Shown: positions 43,550 through 53,362 of the stretch, piece after piece | Position numbering within the stretch: position 1 is the stretch's first letter | Layout of the letters: every line of letters starts with the position of its first letter | Source of the DNA: Alphaproteobacteria bacterium | GTDB lineage: Bacteria; Pseudomonadota; Alphaproteobacteria; UBA828 | Assembly (NCBI GenBank): GCA_022826665.1 | Contig: JAJDUK010000063.1 | Location: 124,001 to 188,000 of the forward strand | Direction: 5' to 3' | DNA: 64,000 bases | Position numbers and translations under genes: made by a program | Notes under the pieces: generated by a model | Told to the model about the DNA's origin: nothing | Seen by the model: only the letters and a program-made list of their open reading frames with translations | The model's database searches: none

Positions 43550-43590
43550 CGCGCGAAAACGCGCGGGTTCATACCGCGCGGAATCGCGCG
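43550..43590. terminator. Paired CGCGCG hairpins between rhlE-like gene and rne
   Basis: CGCGCG-AAAA-CGCGCG (43550-43565) and CGCGCG-GAAT-CGCGCG (43575-43590) are separated by 9 bp. They lie in the 115-bp gap between convergent stops. There is no T-run, so Rho-dependent or bidirectional pausing is more likely than a classic terminator. Confidence 0.45.
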
Positions 43591-43627
43591 CGTGCCCACA
43601 CCGTGCCCTGAACAGGACGCGAACCCG

Positions 43628-46276
43628 TTATCGCGACGAAGAGGCGAGGCGCTGCCACCAGCCGCGCCGCCGGGGGCGCTCACCCTCGATATCGTCCGGC
43701 GGAAGCACCGCGGTGGGCGCGTCATCGCCGCCGTCGACCGGAGGAGCCTCGCTCCCGTCGGAGACCTCAACAGCCTCCGGGCGCGATGCGTCGTCCGATC
43801 CGTTGCCACTCGCTGCGGTCGCCTGCGGGCCATCGATGACCGCTGGCTCAGGCAAGGGCGCTGGCGCCGGCGGCGCAAACACCGGTGCCGGCGGTGCCTC
43901 AAGCTCAGGCTCGGATGTGGCTAGGGCCGGCGCGCTCGCGTCGTTGGCGGGGGTGGCCGCTTCTTCGGCGGTGGGAGTTGCAGGGGCCGCCGGGGGCTCG
44001 ACCTCAGCCGCAGACGCGGGTGAGGCGTCTCCCTCCGCCGCGAGCGGAGGGGTCGTCTCCTCGGCTGCTGCGCCGGGAGTCTCGCGCGCCTCCTCCTGCC
44101 GCTCCTGCTGCTTGGGCGCGCGGCCGCGCCCACCACGTCGGCCTCGACGCCGGCGCTTGGCGCGAGGAGCATCTTCGGTCTTCTCGGCCTTGTCGTCCGC
44201 CGCGGCTGCCGACTCCTCCTTCTCGTCCTCAGAGCCGCCTTCGGCCGGGGCCACCTCAGCCGGTGCGGAGGTAGCAGCCTCGGCAGGGGCTTCCTCCGCC
44301 CCCTCGCCACGCGGCTTGCGCCGGCGCCGACGGCGGCGCTTGGTCGGCTCCGCGGACTCGCCCTTGGTCTCCGGCTTGGCCTTGCTCTCGCGCTGGGGCG
44401 CCTCGTCTGCCTCTTCCTCCGCAGGCTCCTCGACCGGTGCGGGTCGGGCCGCGAGCCGCTCGATCGCGTAGCTCGGCGGCACGAGGCTGTCGTCCTGCTC
44501 GAAGCTGACGGCGAACGCGTAGCGCTGCTCGATCTCCTCCAGCATCCGGCGCTTGCGGTTGAGGATGTAAAGCCCGACCGCGGCCGGCACGCGCAGCAGG
44601 ATCTCGGCGCTTCGCCCCTGCAGCCCTTCCTCCTCGATGGCTCTGAGCGCGTGGACTGCGGACGATTCCACCGAGCGTCTGACGCCGGTGCCGGCGCAGC
44701 TCGTGCAGCGCTCCATGCTGGCTTCCACCAGGCTTGGGCGCAGCCGCTGGCGCGAGAGCTCCATCAGGCCGAAGGGGCTGATCCGGCCCATGCGAATGCG
44801 CGCGCGGTCGATCTTCATCGACTCCTTGAACTTGCGTTCCACCGCCCGCTGGTTGCGGTTCTCGTCCATGTCGATGAAGTCGATGACGATCAGCCCGGCG
44901 AGGTCGCGCAGCCTGAGCTGGCGGGCGATCTCCTCCGCCGCCTCCAGGTTGGTCCTGAGCGCGGTCTCCTCGATCGTGCGCTCCTTGGTGGCCCGCCCCG
45001 AGTTGACGTCGATCGCCACCAGCGCCTCGGTCGGGTTGATGACCAGGTAGCCGCCCGACTTGAGCTGGAGCTCAGGGCCATACATGGAATCGAGCTGGCT
45101 CTCGATCTGATAGCGGACGAAGAGCGGAATTCGGTCCCGATAGGGTTTGACGCGAGAGGCGTGGCTCGGGATCATGGTCTTCATGAACGTCTTTGCGGTC
45201 CTGTAGCCCTCGTCCCCCTCGATCAGGATCTGCTCGATGTCGCGCGTGTAGAGGTCGCGGATCGAGCGGCGGATGAGGTTGGCCTCCTCGTTGATGACGC
45301 AGGGCGCCATCGATTCCATCGTGAGGTCGCGGATGTTCTGCCAGCGGCGCAGCAGGTATTCCAGGTCGCGCCTGATCTCCGTCTTCGAGCGCGAGAGCCC
45401 GGCGGTCCGCACGATGACCGCCATGCGCGCCGGGATATCGAGATCGGCCATGATCTTCTTGAGGCGACGCCGGTCGTCGGCGTTGACGATCTTGCGCGAG
45501 ATGCCTCCGCCCCGGATCGCATTGGGCATAAGCACGATGTAGCGTCCGGCGAGCGAGAGATAGGTGGTGAGCGCCGCGCCCTTGTTGCCGCGTTCCTCCT
45601 TGACCACCTGCACCAGCAGGATCTGGCGCTTCTTGATGACCTCCTGGATGCGGTAGCGGCGGCTGAGCAGCGAGCGGCTGGCCTGCAGGCGCCGCCGCTC
45701 CAGGTCGTCCAGCTCGTCCCCGCCCATGACCTCGACATCGCCGTTTGCACTGGCATCGCCGTTGGCCCCGCCATTGCCGTCGTCGGCGCCGTTGGCCTGG
45801 GCGGCCCCGTCATCGCTGCTGCCGTCACCATCGTCGGCGGCCACTTCCGTATTCTCAGGGGCGTCCGTCGGCTCGGGCTGAGCATCGCCCTCGGGCGACG
45901 CCTCGCCTTCGGCCGCGGCCTCGCCGTCGGCACCGTCCTCGGCCGCTGCGGCCGGCGGGGCGGCGGCGGGCTCTTCGGCGTCATCGACGGCATCCGCCGT
46001 CTCAGCATAGAGCGCCTCCCGGTCCGCGACCGGGATCTGGTAGTAGTCGGGGTGGATTTCGTTGAAGGGCAGGAAGCCGTGGCGATTGCCACCGTAGTCG
46101 ACAAATGCCGCCTGGAGCGAGGGCTCCACGCGCATGACCTTAGCGAGATAGACGTTTCCCTTGAGCTGCTTCCTGGCAGCCGATTCGAAGTCGAATTCCT
46201 CTAGGCGTGTTCCGTCCGCCACCACCACGCGGGTCTCTTCCGCGTGGCTGGCGTCGATGAGCATTCGTTTGGCCAT
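43628..46276 (-). CDS. rne: Ribonuclease E
   Basis: This 882-residue endoribonuclease initiates mRNA decay and rRNA/tRNA processing. MAKRMLIDASHAEETRVVVA is the typical start. The S1 domain (about residues 35-240) is split by an acidic low-complexity insert at residues 92-195. The catalytic aspartates are Asp423 (AIDVNSGR) and Asp466 or Asp469 (VIDFIDMD), and the zinc-link is C524-T-S-C527. From about 610 the tail is disordered, with Arg-rich clusters at 647-654 and near RAKRRRRGRRGG, where helicases and other degradosome partners bind in related proteins. Confidence 0.95.
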   Translation of the reverse strand: MAKRMLIDASHAEETRVVVADGTRLEEFDFESAARKQLKGNVYLAKVMRVEPSLQAAFVDYGGNRHGFLPFNEIHPDYYQIPVADREALYAETADAVDDAEEPAAAPPAAAAEDGADGEAAAEGEASPEGDAQPEPTDAPENTEVAADDGDGSSDDGAAQANGADDGNGGANGDASANGDVEVMGGDELDDLERRRLQASRSLLSRRYRIQEVIKKRQILLVQVVKEERGNKGAALTTYLSLAGRYIVLMPNAIRGGGISRKIVNADDRRRLKKIMADLDIPARMAVIVRTAGLSRSKTEIRRDLEYLLRRWQNIRDLTMESMAPCVINEEANLIRRSIRDLYTRDIEQILIEGDEGYRTAKTFMKTMIPSHASRVKPYRDRIPLFVRYQIESQLDSMYGPELQLKSGGYLVINPTEALVAIDVNSGRATKERTIEETALRTNLEAAEEIARQLRLRDLAGLIVIDFIDMDENRNQRAVERKFKESMKIDRARIRMGRISPFGLMELSRQRLRPSLVEASMERCTSCAGTGVRRSVESSAVHALRAIEEEGLQGRSAEILLRVPAAVGLYILNRKRRMLEEIEQRYAFAVSFEQDDSLVPPSYAIERLAARPAPVEEPAEEEADEAPQRESKAKPETKGESAEPTKRRRRRRRKPRGEGAEEAPAEAATSAPAEVAPAEGGSEDEKEESAAAADDKAEKTEDAPRAKRRRRGRRGGRGRAPKQQERQEEARETPGAAAEETTPPLAAEGDASPASAAEVEPPAAPATPTAEEAATPANDASAPALATSEPELEAPPAPVFAPPAPAPLPEPAVIDGPQATAASGNGSDDASRPEAVEVSDGSEAPPVDGGDDAPTAVLPPDDIEGERPRRRGWWQRLASSSR

Positions 46277-46679
46277 TGTTGTGTTTTCTCCGTCCGGGAG
46301 CGCGCGGGGGCCTCAGCCTCCCGTAAGCGCGTCCGCGGGAACGCGATCCGGCGCCGCGCCGAAAGGGGGCCGCCGGCCGGCGCGCGGCGGTCTCGTCTCG
46401 CGACGGACCGCATCACGGCGGGGTCGGTCGGCTCGATGGTAGGCGGCTGCCGCATCGGACTCGTTCCGTGGTTTCGAGGTGTAGACTCACCGGACGCGCC
46501 CGCTGCCCCCGGCTTCTTGCCGGGAAGCCACCGCCCCCGCCATCGTCTTGCGTGCGGTGCGGCGTGGCTCGTCCATCAGTCGTTTCGCACCCTTATGATA
46601 GTGCCGCGGGCCGCCAAAAACAATGCGCTTGCCAATTTAGGGCAGCATCCGTGCCGCAAAGGCGGCTGCCCGATCACCG
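46277..46679. other. 403-bp region between rne and higA: probable rne leader
   Basis: No gene is supported. On the minus strand a promoter at 46595-46623 would give an rne leader of about 310 nt. The leader holds the hairpin CCCGGC-AAGAA-GCCGGG (46508-46524) and several GC-rich inverted repeats at 46340-46390. A long leader is known in E. coli rne, where it mediates autoregulation; the same role here is inferred. Confidence 0.55.
46595..46623 (-). promoter_or_regulatory. Probable sigma-70 promoter of rne
   Basis: On the minus strand TTGTTT (46618-46623) and TATCAT (46595-46600) are separated by exactly 17 bp. The -10 box matches consensus at five of six positions. Confidence 0.55.
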
Positions 46680-46973
46680 TCAGGCAGCGACGAACCGGCG
46701 CACGGCGACCTCTTCCCGGTTCTGCTGTGCGTGCCAAAGATCGTATTGCATCTGCTGCTGCAGCCAGCTCTCCGGACTGCCGCCGAATGCCTGCGACAGG
46801 CGGATGGCCATTTCGGGCGAAATCCCGATCCGACCGTTGAGCAGCATGGACAGCGTGTTGCGCGATACCGCGAGCCCCTTCGCGGCTTCCGTCACGGTCA
46901 ACCCGAGCGGTTCGAGGCACTGACGCCTGATGAACGCCCCGGGGTGGGGAGGGTTGTGCATGAGTGCCTGCAT
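46680..46973 (-). CDS. HigA-family antitoxin/XRE regulator, solitary
   Basis: This protein has 97 residues from ATG 46973; ATG 46961 ([20 protein letters not shown]) better fits family starts. The helix-turn-helix is [20 protein letters not shown] (residues 25-44), followed by the HigA/VapI block [20 protein letters not shown]. HigA normally follows a HigB toxin gene. Here the promoter lies directly upstream and no toxin frame is present on either side. It may therefore act as a stand-alone regulator. Confidence 0.88.
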   Translation of the reverse strand: MQALMHNPPHPGAFIRRQCLEPLGLTVTEAAKGLAVSRNTLSMLLNGRIGISPEMAIRLSQAFGGSPESWLQQQMQYDLWHAQQNREEVAVRRFVAA

Positions 46974-46995
46974 TTGAAGTATCGAGGCTCGTTAG

Positions 46996-47024
46996 ATTGT
47001 AATACATAATACGACGTTTGTCAG
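46996..47024 (-). promoter_or_regulatory. Promoter and likely autoregulatory operator of higA
   Basis: On the minus strand CTGACA (47019-47024) and TACAAT (46996-47001) are 17 bp apart, each matching consensus at five of six positions. The 9-bp palindrome TGTATTACA overlaps the -10 box, within a larger imperfect repeat GTATTATGTATTAC. This is where an autorepressing HigA would bind. The start site would be near 46989, only 16 nt before ATG 46973. Confidence 0.6.
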
Positions 47025-47104
47025 CGCGCTCCTGAAGCGTGGCCCTACCCGCGACAAGCTGACTCAGGCCGTCGAAGGCATGGAAATTGTCGCCTGTCGC
47101 GGCG

Positions 47105-47133
47105 TTGACGCTCCCAAGGGCGCTCACTACATT
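47105..47133 (+). promoter_or_regulatory. Probable sigma-70 promoter of hrcA
   Basis: TTGACG (47105-47110) and TACATT (47128-47133) are 17 bp apart on the plus strand, about 25 bp before the hrcA start codon. No CIRCE repeat was seen around it. Confidence 0.5.
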
Positions 47134-47165
47134 CAGGCCGCCCCATCACAGGACGAGATTGCAAG

Positions 47166-48203
47166 GTGTTGCGCGAACTGACCGACCGCTCGCGGGAGGT
47201 GCTCCGCCGGCTGGTCGAGGAATTCATGGAAACCGGGCAGCCGGTGGGCTCGCGCACGCTCTCGCGCCGGCTCACGACCCCGGTCTCGCCCGCGACGGTG
47301 CGGAACGTCATGGCCGACCTGGAGGATGCCGGCCTGCTTTATGCGCCGCATGTCTCGGCGGGGCGGCTGCCGACCCAGCTGGGCTTGCGCATCTACGTGG
47401 ACGGCCTGCTGGAGCTGGGCCGGCTCACCGAAGACGAGCGCGCCAGCATCGAGGGCAAGTGCCGGGCGGCGGGGCGCACGGTGGAGGAGATGCTGACCGA
47501 GACCACCGAAGCGCTCTCGGGCCTCTCGGGCTGCGCCGGGCTGGTGCTCGCGCCCAAGGCCGACGTGCCGTGCCGCCAGGTGGAGTTCGTGAGCCTCAGC
47601 CAGGGCCGGGCGCTCGCGGTCATGGTGACGGAGACGGGGCTGGTCGAGAACCGGGTGATCGACGTGCCGCCCGGCATGACCCAGTCGCACCTGAGCCGCG
47701 CCACCAACTACCTGAACGCGCGGCTTGCCGACCGCACCCTCGCCGAGCTCGGCGACGAAATCCGCACCGAAATCGAGGAGCACCGGGCTCAGCTCGATGA
47801 TCTCACCGCGCGCGTCGTCGAAGCCGGGATCGCCGAATGGTCGAATGGGGCGCGCGAGCACGGCAGTCTGATCGTGCGCGGCCGGGCCAACCTGATCGAG
47901 GATGTCACCGCTCTCGCGGACCTCGAACGAATTCGGCAGCTGTTCGACGCGCTGGAGGAACGAAACGACTTCATCAAGCTGCTGGAGAGCACCGAAGGGG
48001 CGGATGGGGTCCAGATCTTCATCGGGGCGGAAAGCACGCTCTTCGCCTCCACCGGCTGCTCCATGGTGGTGGCGCCCTATCGCGATTCCGAGGCGCGCTT
48101 CATCGGAGCCATCGGCGTGATCGGCCCCACCCGCATCAACTACGGCCGCATCATCCCGATGGTGGATCACACGGCCGCCATCATCGGCCGGGTGCTCGGG
48201 TGA
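47166..48203 (+). CDS. hrcA: Heat-inducible transcription repressor HrcA
   Basis: This 345-residue repressor starts at GTG 47166 (VLRELTDRSREVLRRLVEEF). The N-terminal winged helix includes TGQPVGSRTLSRRLTTPVSPATVRNVMADLEDAGLL-type residues (about 19-55). The C-terminal GAF-like and dimer domain ends with RINYGRIIPMVDHTAAIIGR, a strong HrcA signature. HrcA represses groESL through CIRCE elements; no CIRCE occurs in this window, so its targets lie elsewhere. It is followed by grpE. Confidence 0.95.
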   Translation: MLRELTDRSREVLRRLVEEFMETGQPVGSRTLSRRLTTPVSPATVRNVMADLEDAGLLYAPHVSAGRLPTQLGLRIYVDGLLELGRLTEDERASIEGKCRAAGRTVEEMLTETTEALSGLSGCAGLVLAPKADVPCRQVEFVSLSQGRALAVMVTETGLVENRVIDVPPGMTQSHLSRATNYLNARLADRTLAELGDEIRTEIEEHRAQLDDLTARVVEAGIAEWSNGAREHGSLIVRGRANLIEDVTALADLERIRQLFDALEERNDFIKLLESTEGADGVQIFIGAESTLFASTGCSMVVAPYRDSEARFIGAIGVIGPTRINYGRIIPMVDHTAAIIGRVLG

Positions 48204-48265
48204 GCGAAGGCAAATCGCGCCCGGCGCGACGGCGCCCGTGGGCGCGGAAGGAAACGAAGGAGACC

Positions 48266-48991
48266 ATGCAAGACGAGACCGAACGGGCCGAGCCCGAAAC
48301 CGACAGCGCCCGGCCCGAAGAGCAGAGCGACGCAAAAGGCGCCGCGGACGAGGACCGCGGCCAAGAGGACGCAGCGACGGAGGACGCCCCTGAGCTGGAA
48401 GCCGCCGAGGACGAGGAGATCGCCGACGCCGAAGAGGATGAGGCGGAGGACGGGGAAGACGCGCTCAAGGATCAGCTCCTGCGCGCCCTAGCCGATGCCG
48501 AGAACGCGCGGCGCAGGGCCAAGAAGGACGTGGACGACGCGCGAAACTACGCGATTTCGCGCTTCGCCCAGGACCTGCTGGGCGTCGCCGACAACCTGGG
48601 CCGCGCACTGGAGAGCATTCCCGCCGAGCGGCGCGAGAGCGACGACGCGGTGAAGGCGATTGCCGAGGGCATCGAGATGACGGCGCGGGAGTTCGAGACG
48701 GCGCTGGGGCGCCACGGCATCACCAGGATCGACCCGCTGGGCGAGAAGTTCGACTACAACCTGCACCAGGCGCTGTTCGAGACTGCGGAGACGGACCAGC
48801 CGGATGGCACCGTCGTCCAGGTCTTTCAGACAGGCTACAGGATCGGCGACCGCCTGCTGCGCGAGGCGATGGTGGGTGTGGCCAAGGGCGGCACTCCACC
48901 GGCAGCAGACGACGAAGCCGATCCTGAGGCCGAAGCCGAGGCGGAGACCGGGTCGGACGGCGCGGATGCGCCGGCGGATGAGCCCTCATGA
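48266..48991 (+). CDS. grpE: Nucleotide exchange factor GrpE
   Basis: This protein has 241 residues from ATG 48266, preceded by AAGGAG; GTG 48200 overlapping the hrcA stop is an alternative. The first 70 residues are a long acidic disordered region. The coiled-coil dimerisation segment (LRALADAENARRRAKKD) and the DnaK-contacting beta domain (GYRIGDRLLREAMVGVAKGG) follow. An acidic C-terminal tail is also present. It accelerates ADP release from DnaK. Confidence 0.93.
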   Translation: MQDETERAEPETDSARPEEQSDAKGAADEDRGQEDAATEDAPELEAAEDEEIADAEEDEAEDGEDALKDQLLRALADAENARRRAKKDVDDARNYAISRFAQDLLGVADNLGRALESIPAERRESDDAVKAIAEGIEMTAREFETALGRHGITRIDPLGEKFDYNLHQALFETAETDQPDGTVVQVFQTGYRIGDRLLREAMVGVAKGGTPPAADDEADPEAEAEAETGSDGADAPADEPS

Positions 48992-49016
48992 GCCTGCAGA
49001 CGCGCCGTTCTGGACG

Positions 49017-49045
49017 CTTGCAGGGCGCAAATCTGCACCCATATT
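49017..49045 (+). promoter_or_regulatory. RpoH (sigma-32)-type heat-shock promoter of dnaK
   Basis: CTTGCA (49017-49022) and CCCATATT (49038-49045) are spaced by 15 bp. They match the sigma-32 consensus CTTGAA-N13-17-CCCCATNT closely. The start site would be near 49052, about 124 nt upstream of dnaK. Confidence 0.7.
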
Positions 49046-49055
49046 GACCATTGGA

Positions 49056-49108
49056 CGCGGCGGTCGCCCGCCGCGAGGGGGGAGCCCCATGGGCATGAGA
49101 CATGGGGC
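49056..49108 (+). promoter_or_regulatory. Two perfect hairpins in the dnaK leader
   Basis: CGCGGCGG-TCGC-CCGCCGCG (49056-49075) and GCCCCATG-N9-CATGGGGC (49084-49108) each have 8-bp perfect stems. They lie between the RpoH-type promoter and the dnaK start. They may stabilise the mRNA. An RNA thermometer role is less likely because neither masks the ribosome-binding site. Confidence 0.5.
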
Positions 49109-49175
49109 AAAGGACACGGGGCGCGAAGCGATGCATGACGTGGTCGTTCGGGCCTGCTGACAATAGGGACGAGAC

Positions 49176-51122
<1,947 letters not shown>

Positions 51123-51205
51123 ACCGGCGGAGGGCGGCTCCCGTGAACGCGGAGGCTGTCGGCGGCCGTCGGGCTGTGGGCCACGCCCGAGCGGGGCGCT
51201 GAACC

Positions 51206-52345
51206 ATGGCCAAGGCCGACTATTACGACCTTCTCGGCGCCTCCCGCGACGCCAGCGAGGACGATCTCAAGAAGGCCTATCGCAAGCTCGCGATGCAGTA
51301 CCATCCGGACCGCAATCCGGATGACCAGGCCGCCGAGCAGAAGTTCAAGGAGATATCCGAGGCCTACCACGTGCTCTCCGACAAGGAGAAGCGTGCGGCC
51401 TACGACCGCTTCGGCCATGCCGCCTTCGACGGTGCGAGCGGCGGCCCCGGCGCGGGCGGCTTCGACTTCGGCACGAGCTTTGCCGACGTCTTCGACGACC
51501 TGTTCGGCGACTTCATGGGTGGCGGCCAACGCCGCGGCGGCCGGCGACAGCCGGCCCGCGGGGCGGATCTCCGCTACAACATGGAGATCACGCTGGAGGA
51601 CGCCTACAACGGCAAGCAGGCGACGATCCGCGTTCCCGGCACCGTGAACTGCGAGTCCTGCGGCGGCTCCGGCGCCCGCGCCGGCACCCGGCCTTCGGCC
51701 TGCGGGACCTGCGGCGGTGCAGGCAAGGTGCGGGCGCAGCAGGGTTTCTTTACCATCGAGCGGACCTGCCCCACCTGCCAGGGCGCGGGCCAGGTGATCG
51801 CCGACCCTTGCCCCAACTGCCGAGGCGCAGGCCGGGTGCAGAAGGAGAAGTCGCTCTCGGTGAACATTCCCACCGGCGTCGAGGACGGCACCCGCATCCG
51901 CCTCGCCGGCGAGGGCGAGGCCGGCGCGCGCGGCGCCCCGCCGGGCGATCTCTACATCTTCCTGTCGGTCGAGCCGCACCCCATCTTCCAGCGCGACGCC
52001 AAGCATGTTCACTGCCGCGTGCCCATCCCGATGACCACCGCGGCGCTCGGCGGAGCGGTCGAGGTGCCGACGGTTGGCGGCAGCCGCGCGCGGGTCACGG
52101 TGCCGGCGGGCACCCAGTCGGGGCACCAGTTCCGCTTGCGCGGCAAAGGCATGCCGGCGTTGCGGGGCGCCGGCCACGGCGACATGTACATCGAGGTCGC
52201 GGTCGAGACGCCGGTCAACCTCAGCAAGCGCCAGAAGGAGCTGCTCAAGCAGTTCAATGAGCAGGGCGGCTCCCGCCCGACCAGCCCGGAGTCCGAAGGC
52301 TTCTTCGCCAAGGTGAAGGAGCTCTGGGAGGACCTGAAGGACTGA
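51206..52345 (+). CDS. dnaJ: Co-chaperone DnaJ (Hsp40)
   Basis: This is a 379-residue type I Hsp40. The J domain has His33-Pro-Asp35 (YHPDRNPDD). A Gly/Phe region follows (residues 72-115). Four CxxCxGxG zinc repeats ([32 protein letters not shown]) lie at about 148-210, and the C-terminal substrate-binding domains follow. It is 83 bp after dnaK. Confidence 0.98.
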   Translation: MAKADYYDLLGASRDASEDDLKKAYRKLAMQYHPDRNPDDQAAEQKFKEISEAYHVLSDKEKRAAYDRFGHAAFDGASGGPGAGGFDFGTSFADVFDDLFGDFMGGGQRRGGRRQPARGADLRYNMEITLEDAYNGKQATIRVPGTVNCESCGGSGARAGTRPSACGTCGGAGKVRAQQGFFTIERTCPTCQGAGQVIADPCPNCRGAGRVQKEKSLSVNIPTGVEDGTRIRLAGEGEAGARGAPPGDLYIFLSVEPHPIFQRDAKHVHCRVPIPMTTAALGGAVEVPTVGGSRARVTVPAGTQSGHQFRLRGKGMPALRGAGHGDMYIEVAVETPVNLSKRQKELLKQFNEQGGSRPTSPESEGFFAKVKELWEDLKD

Positions 52346-52402
52346 GCGGGACCTCGCGGACCACGCGTTCGGCCGCTCGAGAGGTGCGGGATGCGATTTG
52401 CG

Positions 52403-52475
52403 CCGGGCCGCCAGGCCCGGACGGCGCGACTGCGCCGCGCGCCGCAAGGCGCGTAGCGTCGCGCGTTCACGCGCG
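52403..52475 (+). repeat. GC-rich hairpin cluster between dnaJ and dapB
   Basis: Three perfect hairpins occur in 73 bp: CCGGGCC-GCCA-GGCCCGG (52403-52420), CGCGCC-GCAA-GGCGCG (52438-52453) and CGCGCG-TTCA-CGCGCG (52460-52475). They are preceded by TGCGATTT (52392-52399). The same octamer precedes a similar cluster at 58378-58437. It may be a dispersed repeat family or a 3'-end mRNA-stabilising structure. Confidence 0.5.
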
Positions 52476-52536
52476 CGGAGCGCACGATCGAGCGGAGCGA
52501 GCGCCCGGCGCCTGAGGGATAGTGAAAGGAGAAGCG

Positions 52537-53337
52537 ATGAAAATCGGAATCCCGGGCGCGGCCGGGCGCATGGGCCAGGCGCTGACCCGTCAGGTGACGG
52601 CGACCGACGGCTGCACCGTGGTGGCCGCGACCGAGGTGCCAGGCCATGCCGCGCTCGGGCGGGACTGCGGCGCGCTTGCCGGGATTGAGCCGCTCGGCGT
52701 CGCGGTGGGCGACGATGCGCAGGCGATGTTTCGGGCTGCTGACGCGGTGCTCGACTTCACTCTGCCGGGCGCCGCCGCCCGCCACGCCGAACTCGCGGCG
52801 GCGGAGGGCACGATGCTAGTGGTCGGCACCACGGGCCTCGGCGCGGACGAGCAGGCCGCGTTGGAGGCCGCAGCGGCGCAGACCGCGGTGGTTCAGGCGC
52901 CCAACATGAGCCTGGCGGTCAACCTGCTATTCAGGCTCACTGAGCAGGTCGCGGGCCTGCTGGACGACGACTACGACATCGAGATCGTCGAGATGCACCA
53001 CCGGCACAAGATTGATGCGCCGTCGGGCACGGCCTTGGGCCTCGGCCGGGCGGCGGCGCGTGCGCGGGGGGTCGCGTTCGATGAGGTCGCAGCCCGTGGG
53101 CGCGATGGCGTGACCGGAGCGCGTGCGCGGGGCGAGATCGGCCTCGCCGCGCTGCGCGGCGGCGATGTGACTGGCGAGCACAGCGTGATCTTCGCCGCCG
53201 ACGGCGAGAGGTTGGAACTGGCGGTTCGCTCGTCCAACCGTCAGACCTACGCGCGGGGCGCGGTCCAGGCCGCGCGCTGGGCAGAAGGGCGCGGTCCGGG
53301 CCTCTACACGATGGCGGACGTCCTCGGCCTCGATTGA
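52537..53337 (+). CDS. dapB: 4-hydroxy-tetrahydrodipicolinate reductase
   Basis: This protein has 266 residues from ATG 52537, with AAAGGAG six bases upstream. The NAD(P)-binding motif GAAGRMG is at residues 7-13. The catalytic region reads EMHHRHKIDAPSGTA, with His154/His155 and Lys158 in the expected places. It makes tetrahydrodipicolinate on the way to diaminopimelate and lysine. Confidence 0.96.
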   Translation: MKIGIPGAAGRMGQALTRQVTATDGCTVVAATEVPGHAALGRDCGALAGIEPLGVAVGDDAQAMFRAADAVLDFTLPGAAARHAELAAAEGTMLVVGTTGLGADEQAALEAAAAQTAVVQAPNMSLAVNLLFRLTEQVAGLLDDDYDIEIVEMHHRHKIDAPSGTALGLGRAAARARGVAFDEVAARGRDGVTGARARGEIGLAALRGGDVTGEHSVIFAADGERLELAVRSSNRQTYARGAVQAARWAEGRGPGLYTMADVLGLD

Positions 53338-53362
53338 GGGTCCGCGACCCGGCGCAACTCGG

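Noticed and set aside
46974-47127. Possible HigB toxin remnant upstream of higA
   Set aside because: The three minus-strand frames show none of the HigB motifs I know, and a consensus promoter occupies the space; a profile search would be needed to see a strongly decayed copy.
47034-49175. CIRCE operator for HrcA
   Set aside because: I looked for TTAGCACTC-N9-GAGTGCTAA or close variants upstream of hrcA, grpE and dnaK and found none.
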